Source of the DNA: Pseudomonadota bacterium
Lineage (GTDB): Bacteria > Pseudomonadota > Alphaproteobacteria > Rhizobiales > Hyphomicrobiaceae
Assembly: GCA_023423275.1 (NCBI GenBank)
Contig: JAFAFW010000007.1
Location: 62,001-126,000, forward strand
Reading direction: 5' to 3'
DNA: 64,000 bases
The notes under the pieces are model-generated. The model saw only the letters and a program-made list of their open reading frames with translations, was not told where the DNA came from and did not search any database. Both the position numbers and the translations under genes were made by a program. This document shows, one piece after another, positions 17,455-28,043 of this stretch (position 1 is the first letter of the stretch; each line of letters begins with the position of its first letter).

Positions 17455-19866
17455 ATGGACGGGGCCGGAAACGATCAGCACGACCAGAAGACACTCACCA
17501 TCCTGCGTGAGCTCGAGCGCAAGGTCCTGTGGCTCTCCTCCTATATGATCCATCATGCCAACCATGAGGTGGATCGCGGTGATGGTCTGAAGGTCGGCGG
17601 GCATCAGGCCTCGTCCGCCTCGCTGGCGACGCTGATGACGGCGCTGTATTTCCATATCCTGCGGCCTGAGGATCGCATCGCCGTCAAACCGCACGCGAGC
17701 CCGGTGTTTCACGCCATTCAATATCTGCTTGGGCAGCAGTCCCTTGATAAGCTTAAGGATTTCCGCGCATTCGGCGGTGCTCAGAGCTATCCATCCCGCA
17801 CCAAGGACAAGGACGACGTCGACTTCTCCACGGGTTCGGTGGGCCTCGGTGTCGCGGTGACCGGCTTCGCCAGCCTCGTCCAGGATTACGTGCATTCCAA
17901 GGGCTGGAAAGCGGAGTGGCCGAAGGGGCGGATGGTCGCCCTGATGGGCGATGCGGAAATCGACGAAGGCAACATCCACGAGGCGCTTCTGGAGTACTGG
18001 AAGCACGGTCTCACCAACACGTGGTGGGTGGTCGACTACAATCGCCAGAGCCTCGACTCGGTGGTCTCCGACCGACTGTTCATGAAAGTTGCGGGGCTGT
18101 TCGAGAATCTCGGCTGGAAGGTCGTTCTGATCAAGTACGGCAAGCTGCTGGAGCGCGCCTTCGCGAAGCCCGGCGGCGAGGCGCTGAGGACCTGGATCGA
18201 CGATTGCCCGAACCAGCTCTACTCGGCGCTGGTATTCCAGGGCGCGGCGGCGTGGCGCAAGCAGCTCGAAGCTGATCTGGCCGGTCATGACGACACGCTG
18301 GCGATCATCCGTGAGCATTCGGACGAAGATCTCGCGCGGCTGATGACCAACCTCGGCGGGCATGATCTCGAGACCATCCTCGAGACATTCGCCAACGCGC
18401 CATCGGATCAGCCGGTCTGCTTCATCGCCTATACGGTGAAGGGCTTCGGATTGCCGTTCGCCGGCCACAAGGACAACCATTCCGGCTTGATGACCAAGGC
18501 GCAGATGCAGGAATTCCGCGCCCAGCAGAACGTCAATCAGGGCGAGGAATGGGACCGGTTCGCCGGATTGGCACTGCCGCCTGCCGAGATCGAGGGCTTC
18601 CTTCAGAAGGTTCCATTCATTGCGCGCGGCCGCCGCAAACTGTCGGCGGAGCGTGTCGCGGTGCCGGAGATTAACCTTCCGGAGGCGAAGGGGCCGGTCT
18701 CGACGCAGACCGGCTTCGGCCGGGTCCTCGACGATATTGCCAAGCAGGGCGGTCCGTTGGCGGACCGTATCGTGACGACGTCGCCGGACGTTACCGTCTC
18801 GACGAACCTTGGCCCGTGGGTGAACCGCCGCGGCCTGTTCTCGATGGCGAGCCGCGAGGACGTGTTCAAGGAGCGCGGGCTGATGTCGCCCCAGAAATGG
18901 GAGATGAGCCCGAAGGGGCAGCATATCGAGCTCGGTATCGCCGAGATGAACCTGTTCCTGACGCTGGCGGCGGCTGGTCTCTCGCACTCGCTGTTCGGCG
19001 AGCGGCTGATCCCGGTCGGCACGTTGTACGATCCTTTCATTTGCCGCGGTCTCGATGCGCTGAACTATGCCTGCTACCAGGATGCCCGCTTCATTCTGGC
19101 TGCTACGCCGTCCGGCATCACGCTGGCGCCCGAAGGCGGCGCGCACCAGTCGATCAGCACGCCGCTGATCGGCATGGCGCAGGACGGGCTCGCTTCGTTC
19201 GAGCCGGCCTATGTCGACGAGCTCGGTGTCATCATGAACTGGGCATTCGATTATGTGCAGCGGTCGGGTGAGGAGGACAAGGAGCAGCGCTGGCATCGCG
19301 AAGAGAAAGGCGGATCCGTCTATCTGCGCCTGTCGACGCGGGCACTGGATCAGCCATCGCGGACGCTGTCCGATTCCATGAAGTCGGATATCATCAACGG
19401 CGCCTACTGGCTCCGGCGGCCTGATCCTGGCACCGGTCTGGCGATCGTTTACACCGGGGCAGTCGCACCGGAGGCGATCGAAGCGGCAGGGCTGCTGTCG
19501 GAGGACCGGCGCGGCGTCGGCGTTCTCGCCGTGACGTCCGCCGACCGCTTGTCGGCTGGCTGGCACGGCGCGCAGCGTGCGCGTGAGCATGGACTGCACG
19601 CGACGCGCTCACACGCCGAGAATCTCCTGTCGGCGCTGCCGCGCGATGCTGCGATCATCACCGTCTGCGATGCGCATCCGGAGACGCTCTCATGGATCGG
19701 CAGCGTCATGGGTCATCGCGTGCGGCCGTTGGGCGTCGAGCATTTCGGACAGTCGGGTTCGATCTCGCAGCTCTACAATCACTATGGCCTCGACGCGAAT
19801 GCGATCATGGCGGCGGCCGAAGGGCTGGGTGCGACCCGCGTGCGCTATCGCGTGGTCGGCGGCTGA
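17455..19866 (+). CDS. homodimeric 2-oxoacid dehydrogenase E1 (AceE/MdeB type, transketolase superfamily)
   Basis: The 803-residue protein has a full thiamine-diphosphate enzyme architecture. The N-terminal half has HANHEVDRGDGLKVGGHQAS and GDAEIDEGNIHEALLEYW with DYN (ThDP and Mg site). A central pyrimidine-binding half has QHIELGIAEMNLFLTLAAAG, where the Glu of IGIAE-type motifs sits, and there is a C-terminal transketolase-like domain. It resembles the homodimeric pyruvate dehydrogenase E1 and the 2-oxobutyrate dehydrogenase MdeB. Being directly downstream of threonine ammonia-lyase, 2-oxobutyrate is a likely substrate (threonine to propionyl-CoA), although pyruvate cannot be excluded. No E2 or E3 gene is adjacent. 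The ATG at 17455 has AAGGAG before it. Confidence 0.82.
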   Translation: MDGAGNDQHDQKTLTILRELERKVLWLSSYMIHHANHEVDRGDGLKVGGHQASSASLATLMTALYFHILRPEDRIAVKPHASPVFHAIQYLLGQQSLDKLKDFRAFGGAQSYPSRTKDKDDVDFSTGSVGLGVAVTGFASLVQDYVHSKGWKAEWPKGRMVALMGDAEIDEGNIHEALLEYWKHGLTNTWWVVDYNRQSLDSVVSDRLFMKVAGLFENLGWKVVLIKYGKLLERAFAKPGGEALRTWIDDCPNQLYSALVFQGAAAWRKQLEADLAGHDDTLAIIREHSDEDLARLMTNLGGHDLETILETFANAPSDQPVCFIAYTVKGFGLPFAGHKDNHSGLMTKAQMQEFRAQQNVNQGEEWDRFAGLALPPAEIEGFLQKVPFIARGRRKLSAERVAVPEINLPEAKGPVSTQTGFGRVLDDIAKQGGPLADRIVTTSPDVTVSTNLGPWVNRRGLFSMASREDVFKERGLMSPQKWEMSPKGQHIELGIAEMNLFLTLAAAGLSHSLFGERLIPVGTLYDPFICRGLDALNYACYQDARFILAATPSGITLAPEGGAHQSISTPLIGMAQDGLASFEPAYVDELGVIMNWAFDYVQRSGEEDKEQRWHREEKGGSVYLRLSTRALDQPSRTLSDSMKSDIINGAYWLRRPDPGTGLAIVYTGAVAPEAIEAAGLLSEDRRGVGVLAVTSADRLSAGWHGAQRAREHGLHATRSHAENLLSALPRDAAIITVCDAHPETLSWIGSVMGHRVRPLGVEHFGQSGSISQLYNHYGLDANAIMAAAEGLGATRVRYRVVGG

Positions 19867-19876
19867 AACGGCGAAC

Positions 19877-19905
19877 GGCGGATGCTCCGTGCAAGAGCAT
19901 CCGCC
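19877..19905. terminator. stem-loop between convergent genes
   Basis: GGCGGATGCTC and GAGCATCCGCC form a perfect 11-bp stem around a 7-base loop, 10 bases after the dehydrogenase stop and 21 bases past the end of the opposing small gene. No U tract follows on either strand, so its role as a transcript end is inferred from position. Confidence 0.65.
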
Positions 19906-19926
19906 GCTGCGAGATCCACGGTCGAG

Positions 19927-20088
19927 TTATCGTCCGCACCGCGAAGTTTTCTTCCAGACAACGTCGGATTGCGCGGCTGCCGCAATGCCGTTGTCTGCAG
20001 ACGGTGCTGCCTGTGCGCCAGTCGCGGCCGCAAGAGCGAGCGTCGTGGTCGAAAGTGACAAGACAATCAGGGACTTTTTCAAAGACAT
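19927..20088 (-). CDS. short secreted peptide/protein (53 residues)
   Basis: The product begins MSLKKSLIVLSLSTTTLALA and has a strong signal peptide ending TGAQAAP (cleavage near residue 27). That leaves a mature peptide of about 26 residues ending WKKTSRCGR with a single cysteine. GGAG lies eight bases before the ATG, which supports this start over 20127. It is convergent with the dehydrogenase gene. No family is recognised. Confidence 0.6.
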   Translation of the reverse strand: MSLKKSLIVLSLSTTTLALAAATGAQAAPSADNGIAAAAQSDVVWKKTSRCGR

Positions 20089-20348
20089 CCAGGCTACTCC
20101 GCAATTTCTGATCGCAGCAAAGATCAAACTCCCGGCGCCTTAACTCGCTGCCGGCGAAATGGATGCATGCCTCACGTGTCTGTCACGTCCCTGAGATGAT
20201 TGATTTTTCTGACCTGGGGAGGTGTGCACCGGGCAGCCGATGTCTCGCCGGCCGGGATCGGAACCGCGATAAATGTCTCAGCAACTTAAAACGGCTCGAG
20301 GACTCGTCCGAACCGTTTGGTCGCAGTAACGAAACACGCTGCGGGGTG

Positions 20349-20377
20349 TTGACAGCAACTCTGCGTCAGCTTATCTC
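20349..20377 (+). promoter_or_regulatory. groESL promoter
   Basis: TTGACA (20349-20354) and TATCTC (20372-20377) are separated by 17 bases, and CIRCE starts 11 bases downstream of the -10. The placement of the operator over the expected start site agrees with HrcA repression of a vegetative-type promoter. The 20089-20469 stretch contains no other gene. Confidence 0.65.
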
Positions 20378-20388
20378 ATCGGCGACTG

Positions 20389-20415
20389 TTAGCACTCAAT
20401 TTCAGAGAGTGCTAA
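20389..20415 (+). promoter_or_regulatory. CIRCE operator (HrcA binding site)
   Basis: TTAGCACTC, nine spacer bases, then GAGTGCTAA: an exact match to the CIRCE consensus. It lies about 55 bases before groES. HrcA binds this element and represses chaperonin genes until heat shock; hrcA itself is not in the window. Confidence 0.97.
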
Positions 20416-20469
20416 TGGCATCCCATCTCTTGAAATCAAGCCATCCCAATCGCCCGGGAGCCTAAGAAC

Positions 20470-20760
20470 ATGAAATTCCGCCCACTTCACGACCGCGTGG
20501 TCGTGCGCCGTACCGAGAGCGAGAGCAAGTCCGCCGGCGGCATCATTATCCCCGACACGGCTGCTGAGAAGCCCCAGCAGGGTGAAGTCATTGCCGTTGG
20601 TCCCGGCGCCCGCGACGAGAGCGGCAAGCTGGTTCCGCTCGACCTCAAGAAGGGTGACAAGGTGCTGTTCGGCAAGTGGTCCGGCACCGAAGTCAAGATC
20701 GATGGGCAGGACCTGCTCATCATGAAGGAAAGCGATGTGATGGGCGTGCTCGACAAGTGA
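20470..20760 (+). CDS. groES: co-chaperonin GroES
   Basis: The 96-residue protein starts [20 protein letters not shown] and has the mobile loop [16 protein letters not shown] that docks on GroEL. It forms a heptameric lid over the GroEL cavity in the cytoplasm. CIRCE and a promoter lie upstream and groEL follows after 149 bases. Confidence 0.98.
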   Translation: MKFRPLHDRVVVRRTESESKSAGGIIIPDTAAEKPQQGEVIAVGPGARDESGKLVPLDLKKGDKVLFGKWSGTEVKIDGQDLLIMKESDVMGVLDK

Positions 20761-20768
20761 GCTGCTTT

Positions 20769-20878
20769 GAAGTCGTGAATTTGTGAAATCGGCAGATCGG
20801 GATTGATGAGGTCATCGCCAACGCAGGAGTCCAGGACTTCACGAATTGGCAACTTCACGACCTCACGTAGATCCTGGA
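20769..20878 (+). other. structured spacer between groES and groEL
   Basis: The 149-base spacer is longer than usual and contains related inverted segments. GTCGTGAA (20772) pairs with TTCACGAC (20854), an additional TTCACGA copy sits at 20839, and TCCAGGA (20830) pairs with TCCTGGA (20872). It could fold in the mRNA and influence processing or the GroES:GroEL ratio. Function is inference. Confidence 0.45.
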
Positions 20879-20897
20879 TCGTATACACCAATCTTAG

Positions 20898-22553
<1,656 letters not shown>

Positions 22554-22590
22554 GCCGCCGTCGGCCGTCGGGCCGATGTGAGACGACAGA

Positions 22591-22623
22591 GGGCTGCTCC
22601 GGACAACCGGGGCGGCCCTTTTC
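22591..22623 (+). terminator. groESL terminator
   Basis: GGGCTGCTCCGG, a 4-base loop and CCGGGGCGGCCC form a GC-rich stem (two G-U pairs) followed by TTTTC, 37 bases after the groEL stop. This reads as an intrinsic terminator. Confidence 0.8.
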
Positions 22624-22750
22624 GTTATCGGAGCGAATGATCGGGAATCAGGACAAAGCTGTTCCACGTCCAGCAGGACGGGCGTCACATTCCGCTCCAG
22701 TTTTCTGCTAAATAACCTGGTCCCGCCATTAGCCCGCGTGGTTCCCGCCG

Positions 22751-23773
22751 ATGCAGCTCTCCTACGCCCAACGCCTCGAGGACTATCATCTGGCCTGCGC
22801 TTTCGCCGGTCAGGAGACGGGCTGCTACATCGACATCGGGGGCGGACACCCGGTCGCGGACAACGTCAGCTACTGGTTCTACCTGAAAGGCTGGAGCGGC
22901 CTTGTCGTCGAGCCGCAGAGCGATTTGCTCGATCTGTATGCCCATCTTCGTCCGCGCGACATTGCGGTCGGCACTCTTGTCGGACGCCACGACGGCGAGG
23001 CCGACTTCTACGCCGTCGAGCGGCTGCACGGACTATCCACGACGTTGCCGGACAATGCCCGCACGGCCGTAGAGCTTGGCGGAAAGGTCAATACGGTCCG
23101 GATGCCGATGACGACCCTGGCCGCTCTGCTCGCCAAGCATGAAATCAGTCAAGTCGATTTTCTGAAGGTCGATGTCGAAGGTGCCGAGGCGGATGTGCTG
23201 GCAGGCGCCGACTGGTCGAAGTTCCGTCCGAAGATCCTCCTGGTGGAGGCCGTGGCGCCGGGCAGCATGGCGCAGTCATGGGATGACTGGGAACCGGCAC
23301 TGCTCGCCAACGGGTATCGGTTCGCCCTCGAGGACGGGCTCAATCGCTTCTACGTCGCGCAGGAGGCTGCGGATATCGCAGGGCGCCTGCCGCGCGAGCC
23401 GGTAGACTGGAACAGCGCCGGACATCTTTATGATCTGGGCAGGGCGCCCGAACAGCCGGATCATCCCGATCACGGGCTTGCACGCGCGCTTGTGCGCGGT
23501 CTCCTCGCCGAGTTGCCGCGGCTCGACCCGGATGTTCTCCTGCGTCTGCTCTCGCGCGGCGCTCCTGTCACGGAAGACGGGAGTGCAGGCATCGAGAAGT
23601 TTCAGGACCTCCTTTTTGGCAAGGCAGACTTCCCGGGCGCCTCACCACATGCCAGAGCCTCCGGAGATCGAAGGGAAACATGCCGCGCGCTGATGTCGAG
23701 CGATCGGTTCCGGGCGGCATTGGGCCGTATCGCGGCCGCATATGACGGCGGCCACGTCAGGGACGATGTGTAA
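22751..23773 (+). CDS. FkbM family methyltransferase
   Basis: The 340-residue protein starts with a class I SAM-binding region (GCYIDIGGGHPVADNVSYWF, then GLVVEPQ). It contains the FkbM hallmark QVDFLKVDVEGAEADVLAGA with the DVEGAE motif, and VEAVAPG. FkbM enzymes O-methylate sugars or polyketides, often in surface glycan pathways. The C-terminal 120 residues are outside the methyltransferase fold and not recognised. It is not adjacent to glycan genes, so the target is unknown. Confidence 0.85.
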   Translation: MQLSYAQRLEDYHLACAFAGQETGCYIDIGGGHPVADNVSYWFYLKGWSGLVVEPQSDLLDLYAHLRPRDIAVGTLVGRHDGEADFYAVERLHGLSTTLPDNARTAVELGGKVNTVRMPMTTLAALLAKHEISQVDFLKVDVEGAEADVLAGADWSKFRPKILLVEAVAPGSMAQSWDDWEPALLANGYRFALEDGLNRFYVAQEAADIAGRLPREPVDWNSAGHLYDLGRAPEQPDHPDHGLARALVRGLLAELPRLDPDVLLRLLSRGAPVTEDGSAGIEKFQDLLFGKADFPGASPHARASGDRRETCRALMSSDRFRAALGRIAAAYDGGHVRDDV

Positions 23774-23782
23774 AATGAGCTG

Positions 23783-23817
23783 CCAGGGCGGAGCTTTTAA
23801 AATTCACTTCGCCCTGG
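23783..23817 (+). terminator. stem-loop after the FkbM gene
   Basis: CCAGGGCG (23783) and CGCCCTGG (23810) form an 8-bp stem around a 19-base AT-rich loop, starting 10 bases after the stop. No U run follows. A role as a transcript end is inferred. Confidence 0.45.
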
Positions 23818-23985
23818 AGTAACGATTGGCGGGCCAGGATCTTCGACAGAGTCCGCAACATCAACAAAATGGCAATGCTCTCTGAGCAGTCAGAGTATAT
23901 CTATGCTGCAAGCGGCCAGTCGCCTGGCCGGCTGCGTATCGCTGAATTGAGAAATACCGAGCAGAATCATAGCTCGTACGTCCCT

Positions 23986-24642
23986 TCAGTATGCCGGCTT
24001 CCCATTTTGCTCGATCGCCATCACATCGCGAGAGAGCGAACGTGCCAGAAGCTGGACCGGATCATCCGAGGCCTCTTCGACAAGGTCATCGAGAACCGCG
24101 GCCTTGTCGCTCAGCCCCTCGAACGTCGTAGCCTTCACGCGGGCAATCGTGATCGACAGGTCATGCTGCTCGGAGAGCAGGGGGTCTGACATCGACTCGA
24201 TGTCATCGCTGTACATGCCGCCATCCAGACTGCCGGACGCAACGGCTTCGCCGCGTCTGACGAGATCCTTGAGCTGTCGCGCCAAGGCTCTGTATCTCTT
24301 GCAGTAAGCCCGCAATTTTGTGTCCGCTTGTGGCGTTGCCGGCCGCCGGCCCTGGCGGACCCGCGGAGCAAGTGCCGTCTCAAGTTGTGCTCCGTCTGAA
24401 CCAGTCAGTGCATCAAACCGGCTGGCCGTCAGTGTAGTGCCATGTGATCGCTTGTTGTGCGCACCCGAGCTGGCATCGCCCGGCTGAGCGTCCGACCCCG
24501 CAATGATCCTTGCAAGCTCGACTTCCACGCCGTGCAGTGATGATAAAAGTTTGGGCAGCTTGTTCTCGCGCGCTTTGGCCCGCAATACAACGACGCTGCT
24601 CAGCATTTCCCACGCGATCGCGGTCTGACTATTTTCAGTCAT
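23986..24642 (-). CDS. hypothetical cytoplasmic protein
   Basis: The 218-residue product starts MTENSQTAIAWEMLSS and is predicted mostly helical, with a basic central linker (PRVRQGRRPATPQ). Its C-terminal segment DDLVEEASDDPVQLLARSLS looks conserved-protein-like but matches no family I know. It has no signal peptide. A G-rich Shine-Dalgarno-like run precedes the ATG at 24642; longer in-frame starts up to 24792 would add a hydrophobic but improbable N-terminus. Its neighbours do not suggest a function. Confidence 0.6.
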   Translation of the reverse strand: MTENSQTAIAWEMLSSVVVLRAKARENKLPKLLSSLHGVEVELARIIAGSDAQPGDASSGAHNKRSHGTTLTASRFDALTGSDGAQLETALAPRVRQGRRPATPQADTKLRAYCKRYRALARQLKDLVRRGEAVASGSLDGGMYSDDIESMSDPLLSEQHDLSITIARVKATTFEGLSDKAAVLDDLVEEASDDPVQLLARSLSRDVMAIEQNGKPAY

Positions 24643-24925
24643 CCCCACCCCCATGTACGACAGTGAAGCGTTCTGTTGAGGCGCCATGCATACGCAGACA
24701 CATGGGTGCACGATGCCACTAACCAAACGCAGTATGCTGATGATGGTTCCGGGGGCGAAAAAAAATGCTTCCAGATAGGACCTGATTAACACACGCAGAA
24801 GAAACGATGGGAAATCCGTGTGTTAAACGTTGGCCGGCTGATTGCGTGATGTGAAGCGCACGAACCTGTGATGAAAAGGAACCGTTGAAGCGCGGGGTTC
24901 CACAGCGTTTGTAAAACAAGTGGCG

Positions 24926-25876
24926 CTACCTGTTCCGCGATGCCTCACGTCCGAGACGCCAGATCTCTTCCTGAACGCGGATGTCAGTGAGGATGCGGTC
25001 AAGCAGAAGGCACGTGCGTTTGAAAAGATCCGAGCCGCGCCGATAATCCGCCGGAGCAAAAAAGTCGATCCTGCCGGCCTTGAATAAATCCATGCACTTC
25101 GCTCGGGTTTTTCCTGGCGGATAAACGGCGATTGCGTGTCCGCCGTTTTTTCTCATGACCGCCATGGAGGGAACGTCAGTGTCTCCGTCCCCGAAGTAAA
25201 TCATATTGCCGAATGGAATGGGCCGGTTGGCTTCGGGCATGTGGTGATTGATGTTATCCCGCAGGTCCTCGACGCCTTTATTGATACGAAACAGGTACTG
25301 GGTTTTGCCGGTATCGGTGATAACCCGCTTGGGGTACGGCAGATCGTAGGCGTCGAACCAATACTCCGACGCGAACACATTATGAAAATGAGGGTAGATC
25401 GCCGTGCCCTCGATAATCTCCGTCAGACCGGACGAGATCAGATAATGGCGAAGGCTGATCCCCGGGGCCTCGGCGCGGATTTTCACGTATTCCCCGATCG
25501 CCTCGAACCATTCGGTCACGCCCGGGAACAAGTCGACGCTGCGCCCTTGCGCGACCAGATCCGCACGATCAATGCGGACACCCTTGGCTTTCGCCTTCTG
25601 ATACAGAAGGTGCATGTAAGTGATCAGCGGGTCGGCGGCATGTTCCTGCGCGATACGGTTGGACTCCGCCCAGAACGCCTTCGCGTCCTCGCCGATCTTT
25701 GGCAGGAACGTGTATTCCTGCATGGGCCGCGGGGACAACGTGCCGTCGAAATCGTAGACGAGTGCGATCGTCTTCCTGTCGAACCCGGCTTTGCCTGATA
25801 CGGAATTGTCCGTCTTCCGGGCACGCGCCATCGGAAGATCATCATTTGCGGCATTGCCGCGTCCTCGTTCCGACAT
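24926..25876 (-). CDS. HAD-superfamily phosphatase
   Basis: The product (316 residues from the start chosen) has the HAD nucleophile motif VYDFDGTLSP, motif II-like LISSGLTEII, and the motif IV acidic pair in YFGDGDTDVPSM. The long cap region between motifs I and II places it with large C1/C2-capped phosphatases related to phosphoserine-type hydrolases. The reading frame is open back to 26113, but the extra 79 residues look unlike a domain. AGGG precedes the ATG at 25876, and 25831 is another candidate. The OmpA-family gene ends just upstream on the same strand. Confidence 0.78.
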   Translation of the reverse strand: MSERGRGNAANDDLPMARARKTDNSVSGKAGFDRKTIALVYDFDGTLSPRPMQEYTFLPKIGEDAKAFWAESNRIAQEHAADPLITYMHLLYQKAKAKGVRIDRADLVAQGRSVDLFPGVTEWFEAIGEYVKIRAEAPGISLRHYLISSGLTEIIEGTAIYPHFHNVFASEYWFDAYDLPYPKRVITDTGKTQYLFRINKGVEDLRDNINHHMPEANRPIPFGNMIYFGDGDTDVPSMAVMRKNGGHAIAVYPPGKTRAKCMDLFKAGRIDFFAPADYRRGSDLFKRTCLLLDRILTDIRVQEEIWRLGREASRNR

Positions 25877-26122
25877 GGCACCCTGTGCTTGCGACCAGAA
25901 TGACAATGACTCATCTGATTCGCCGGTCGCGAAGAAGTCCGTCAGACGTGCCTGTGGATCGCAGACTTCATTTGTGCGCGCAGCGTAGCGCCGGTTCGCC
26001 CGGCTGCGAAATTGTTTCGTGGTGACTTGCACCCAAAAATCGTCTCGTCTCCATCTCGTTGAACGGAATTCGCCGAAGGACGACGCTTCGTTGTCCTTCG
26101 GCGCCGATGTCATGTCAAACGA

Positions 26123-27535
26123 TCAGCGTTCAGATCGTGACAGCAGCCTGGAGATGTTCCGGACGGCAACCCGCCGGTTCACGACCTCAGGCGCCTCCGT
26201 CTCGATCTTCAGGAACTGTTCGCCGTAACCTTGCGTGACGAGATTCTCCGGCGGCACGCTGAACTCATCCGACAGGATCATGGCGACGCTCTCGGCGCGG
26301 CGATCCGACAGGGTCAGGTTGTCTTCCTCCGATCCGACCGCATCGGTATGTCCCTCGACCATGAAGATGGCGTCGGGATTGCGGTCGAGTACGCGATTGA
26401 TGGCGCGGGCGACACGCTCCAACCGTCCGTACTGCCCAGGGGGAACTTCCCAGGATCCGAACTCGAAGTTCACCGAATCGAGGTCGACACGGCGGACCCG
26501 ATCGCGCAGGTAGCGCGTCTGGCGGATTTCATCGAGCGAATAGCCGCGTTCGATGTCTTCCACTGGCCCGGCGGACAGCGCTTCATAGACGTCGTCATAA
26601 GAGGCATCCTCGTAATCGACGATATACTTCTCGCGCGGTAGGTGGATGACCGGCGGCCGCAAGTCGACGAGACCACCGAGGAAAATGCCTCCGATACCCG
26701 GACGGTGATAGCGCCGGTTGTCGATCAGCACGACGGTGCGGCCGTCGCGGCCACGGCGATAGCGACGCAGCAGACGTCCTTCCCGATCGACCTCGGAAAC
26801 AACATGTATGCCACCCGCCCCGATGTAGGTGGTGACCGTCACGCCATCGCCTCTGCGCTCGACCCGGCGGTCCTGGAACTTGCGGCCGAACCGGTCACCG
26901 TCGTTATGACGGATGACGACACGGCCATTCTCGCGCACGATCATGCGCCCATCGGGCTCTTCGATGATGCGGCGGCCGCCATCGACGCGCTCGCGGCGTT
27001 CCCGCTTGATGTCTTCGAGGCGACCGCGGCGCCAGTCGTCCCGCCGATCGTCGCGCGCTTCTCGCCGGTCATCGCGGCGATCATCACGCGCGTCGCGCTT
27101 GTCTTCACGCCTGTCCTGGCGGAATTCGCGGTGGTCCTCGCGCACATCCTTGCGCTCGTCGCGACGCTCTTCGCGTACGTCCCTTTTCTCTTCGCGCCGA
27201 TCCCGGCGGACATCCTTGCGTTCGTCGCGACGCTCCTCGCGAACGTCCTTTTTCTCCTCACGCCTATCCTGGCGTGCGTCTTTCTTTTCTTCCCGGCGCT
27301 CCTGGCGGCCTTCCCGCTTTTCCTCGCGCCGTTCTTGGCGATTGTCTCGACGTTCCCCGCCGCGCTCCTGGCGCTCATCGCGCCTGGCATCCGCGTCGCG
27401 GTTGATGATGACCTGGGCCAACTGCAATGAGCTATCGGGCGAGCCTTGCGCGGCTGCGGGCGAAGCCGCCACGCCGGACAGAGAGCTCGACGCAATCAGT
27501 CCGGTCAGAATCCCGATCTTCTTCATTGTCTTCAT
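26123..27535 (-). CDS. OmpA-family outer membrane protein with a long charged repeat
   Basis: The 470-residue precursor has a signal peptide (MKTMKKIGILTGLIASSSLS to about residue 30). A roughly 140-residue Arg/Glu/Asp/Lys repeat region follows (residues 47-185), then a middle beta-rich region. The C-terminal OmpA domain has FEFGSWEV and GHTDAVGSEEDNLTLSDRRA, including the Asp and Arg that hold diaminopimelate of peptidoglycan. It should tether the outer layer to the cell wall. The repeat reads as a long, highly charged, probably helical spacer. AAGGGA about nine bases before the ATG at 27535 supports that start. Confidence 0.85.
   Translation of the reverse strand: MKTMKKIGILTGLIASSSLSGVAASPAAAQGSPDSSLQLAQVIINRDADARRDERQERGGERRDNRQERREEKREGRQERREEKKDARQDRREEKKDVREERRDERKDVRRDRREEKRDVREERRDERKDVREDHREFRQDRREDKRDARDDRRDDRREARDDRRDDWRRGRLEDIKRERRERVDGGRRIIEEPDGRMIVRENGRVVIRHNDGDRFGRKFQDRRVERRGDGVTVTTYIGAGGIHVVSEVDREGRLLRRYRRGRDGRTVVLIDNRRYHRPGIGGIFLGGLVDLRPPVIHLPREKYIVDYEDASYDDVYEALSAGPVEDIERGYSLDEIRQTRYLRDRVRRVDLDSVNFEFGSWEVPPGQYGRLERVARAINRVLDRNPDAIFMVEGHTDAVGSEEDNLTLSDRRAESVAMILSDEFSVPPENLVTQGYGEQFLKIETEAPEVVNRRVAVRNISRLLSRSER
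26981..27397 (-). repeat. in-frame degenerate tandem repeat coding for charged residues
   Basis: Within the OmpA-family gene the DNA is a degenerate tandem array encoding variants of RREEKKDVREERRDERKDVR. Units are about 10-11 codons with imperfect copies. Such arrays vary in length between strains by recombination. Non-coding frames over it stay open only because of the skewed codons. Confidence 0.8.
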
Positions 27536-27662
27536 GAGCGATTCCCTTGCTTCACGTCGTTGCGTGACGTTGGGGCCTGTAAAATGTGACCAATCTGGGG
27601 ACACACCGATGCGGCCCTGATCACCCCGCGGGGCTGAACCTGTGCTGAACGCGCGTTCGCAG

Positions 27663-28043
27663 TCAGATCTGTGGGACTATGCCGAGCGCACTGCAGCAGC
27701 CCGGCCAGGTCCCGACGAGTTGCAAAGCAGAACCTATGAGAATCAAGGCAGTAGCAGTCACGAAGGCCGTTTTGCGTCGCGCCAGCGTGCCGCCGTGCTC
27801 TGCCCAGGCACGGCGCATCGCCACATCTTCCATCATCTTGGCGCTGGTCTGCATATGCGCGCGCAATGCCTCTGGTGCGTGAGACTGCGAGAATGCCCGG
27901 TGCTTGCGCTCCTGTTCGAGCTTGCGCTGCAAGTCGAGCTGGCGGCCCTCATTGAAGAAGGCCAGATACCATTCGACCAGAAGGATCGCGAAACCCAGCA
28001 TATCGAGCGCGATGCCGGCGACGGCCAACCATTGCTGAGACAC
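27663..28043 (-). CDS. small membrane protein of unknown function
   Basis: The 126-residue product starts at a GTG with a strong GGGGGGAGAAG site before it. It has two membrane segments: AVAGIALDMLGFAILLVEWYLAFF at the N-terminus and TALILIGSALQLVGTWPG at the C-terminus. Between them lies a charged cytoplasmic loop (LDLQRKLEQERKHRAFSQSH). The pattern resembles small hypothetical proteins of Rhizobiales. It diverges from the F0 ATP synthase operon. Confidence 0.65.
   Translation of the reverse strand: MSQQWLAVAGIALDMLGFAILLVEWYLAFFNEGRQLDLQRKLEQERKHRAFSQSHAPEALRAHMQTSAKMMEDVAMRRAWAEHGGTLARRKTAFVTATALILIGSALQLVGTWPGCCSALGIVPQI

Noticed and set aside
17326..19599. 757-codon open frame on the minus strand opposite the dehydrogenase gene
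   Set aside because: The plus strand encodes an unmistakable ThDP enzyme; the antisense frame is a by-product of GC-rich third positions.
26981..27397. Possible CRISPR array
   Set aside because: The repeat is continuous, in frame, degenerate and lacks unique spacers; it codes for charged protein repeats.
26642..27620. Plus-strand open frames across the charged repeat (Arg/Ser-rich or hydrophobic products)
   Set aside because: They come from the repeat of the OmpA-family gene read on the other strand; the minus-strand gene has a signal peptide and OmpA domain.
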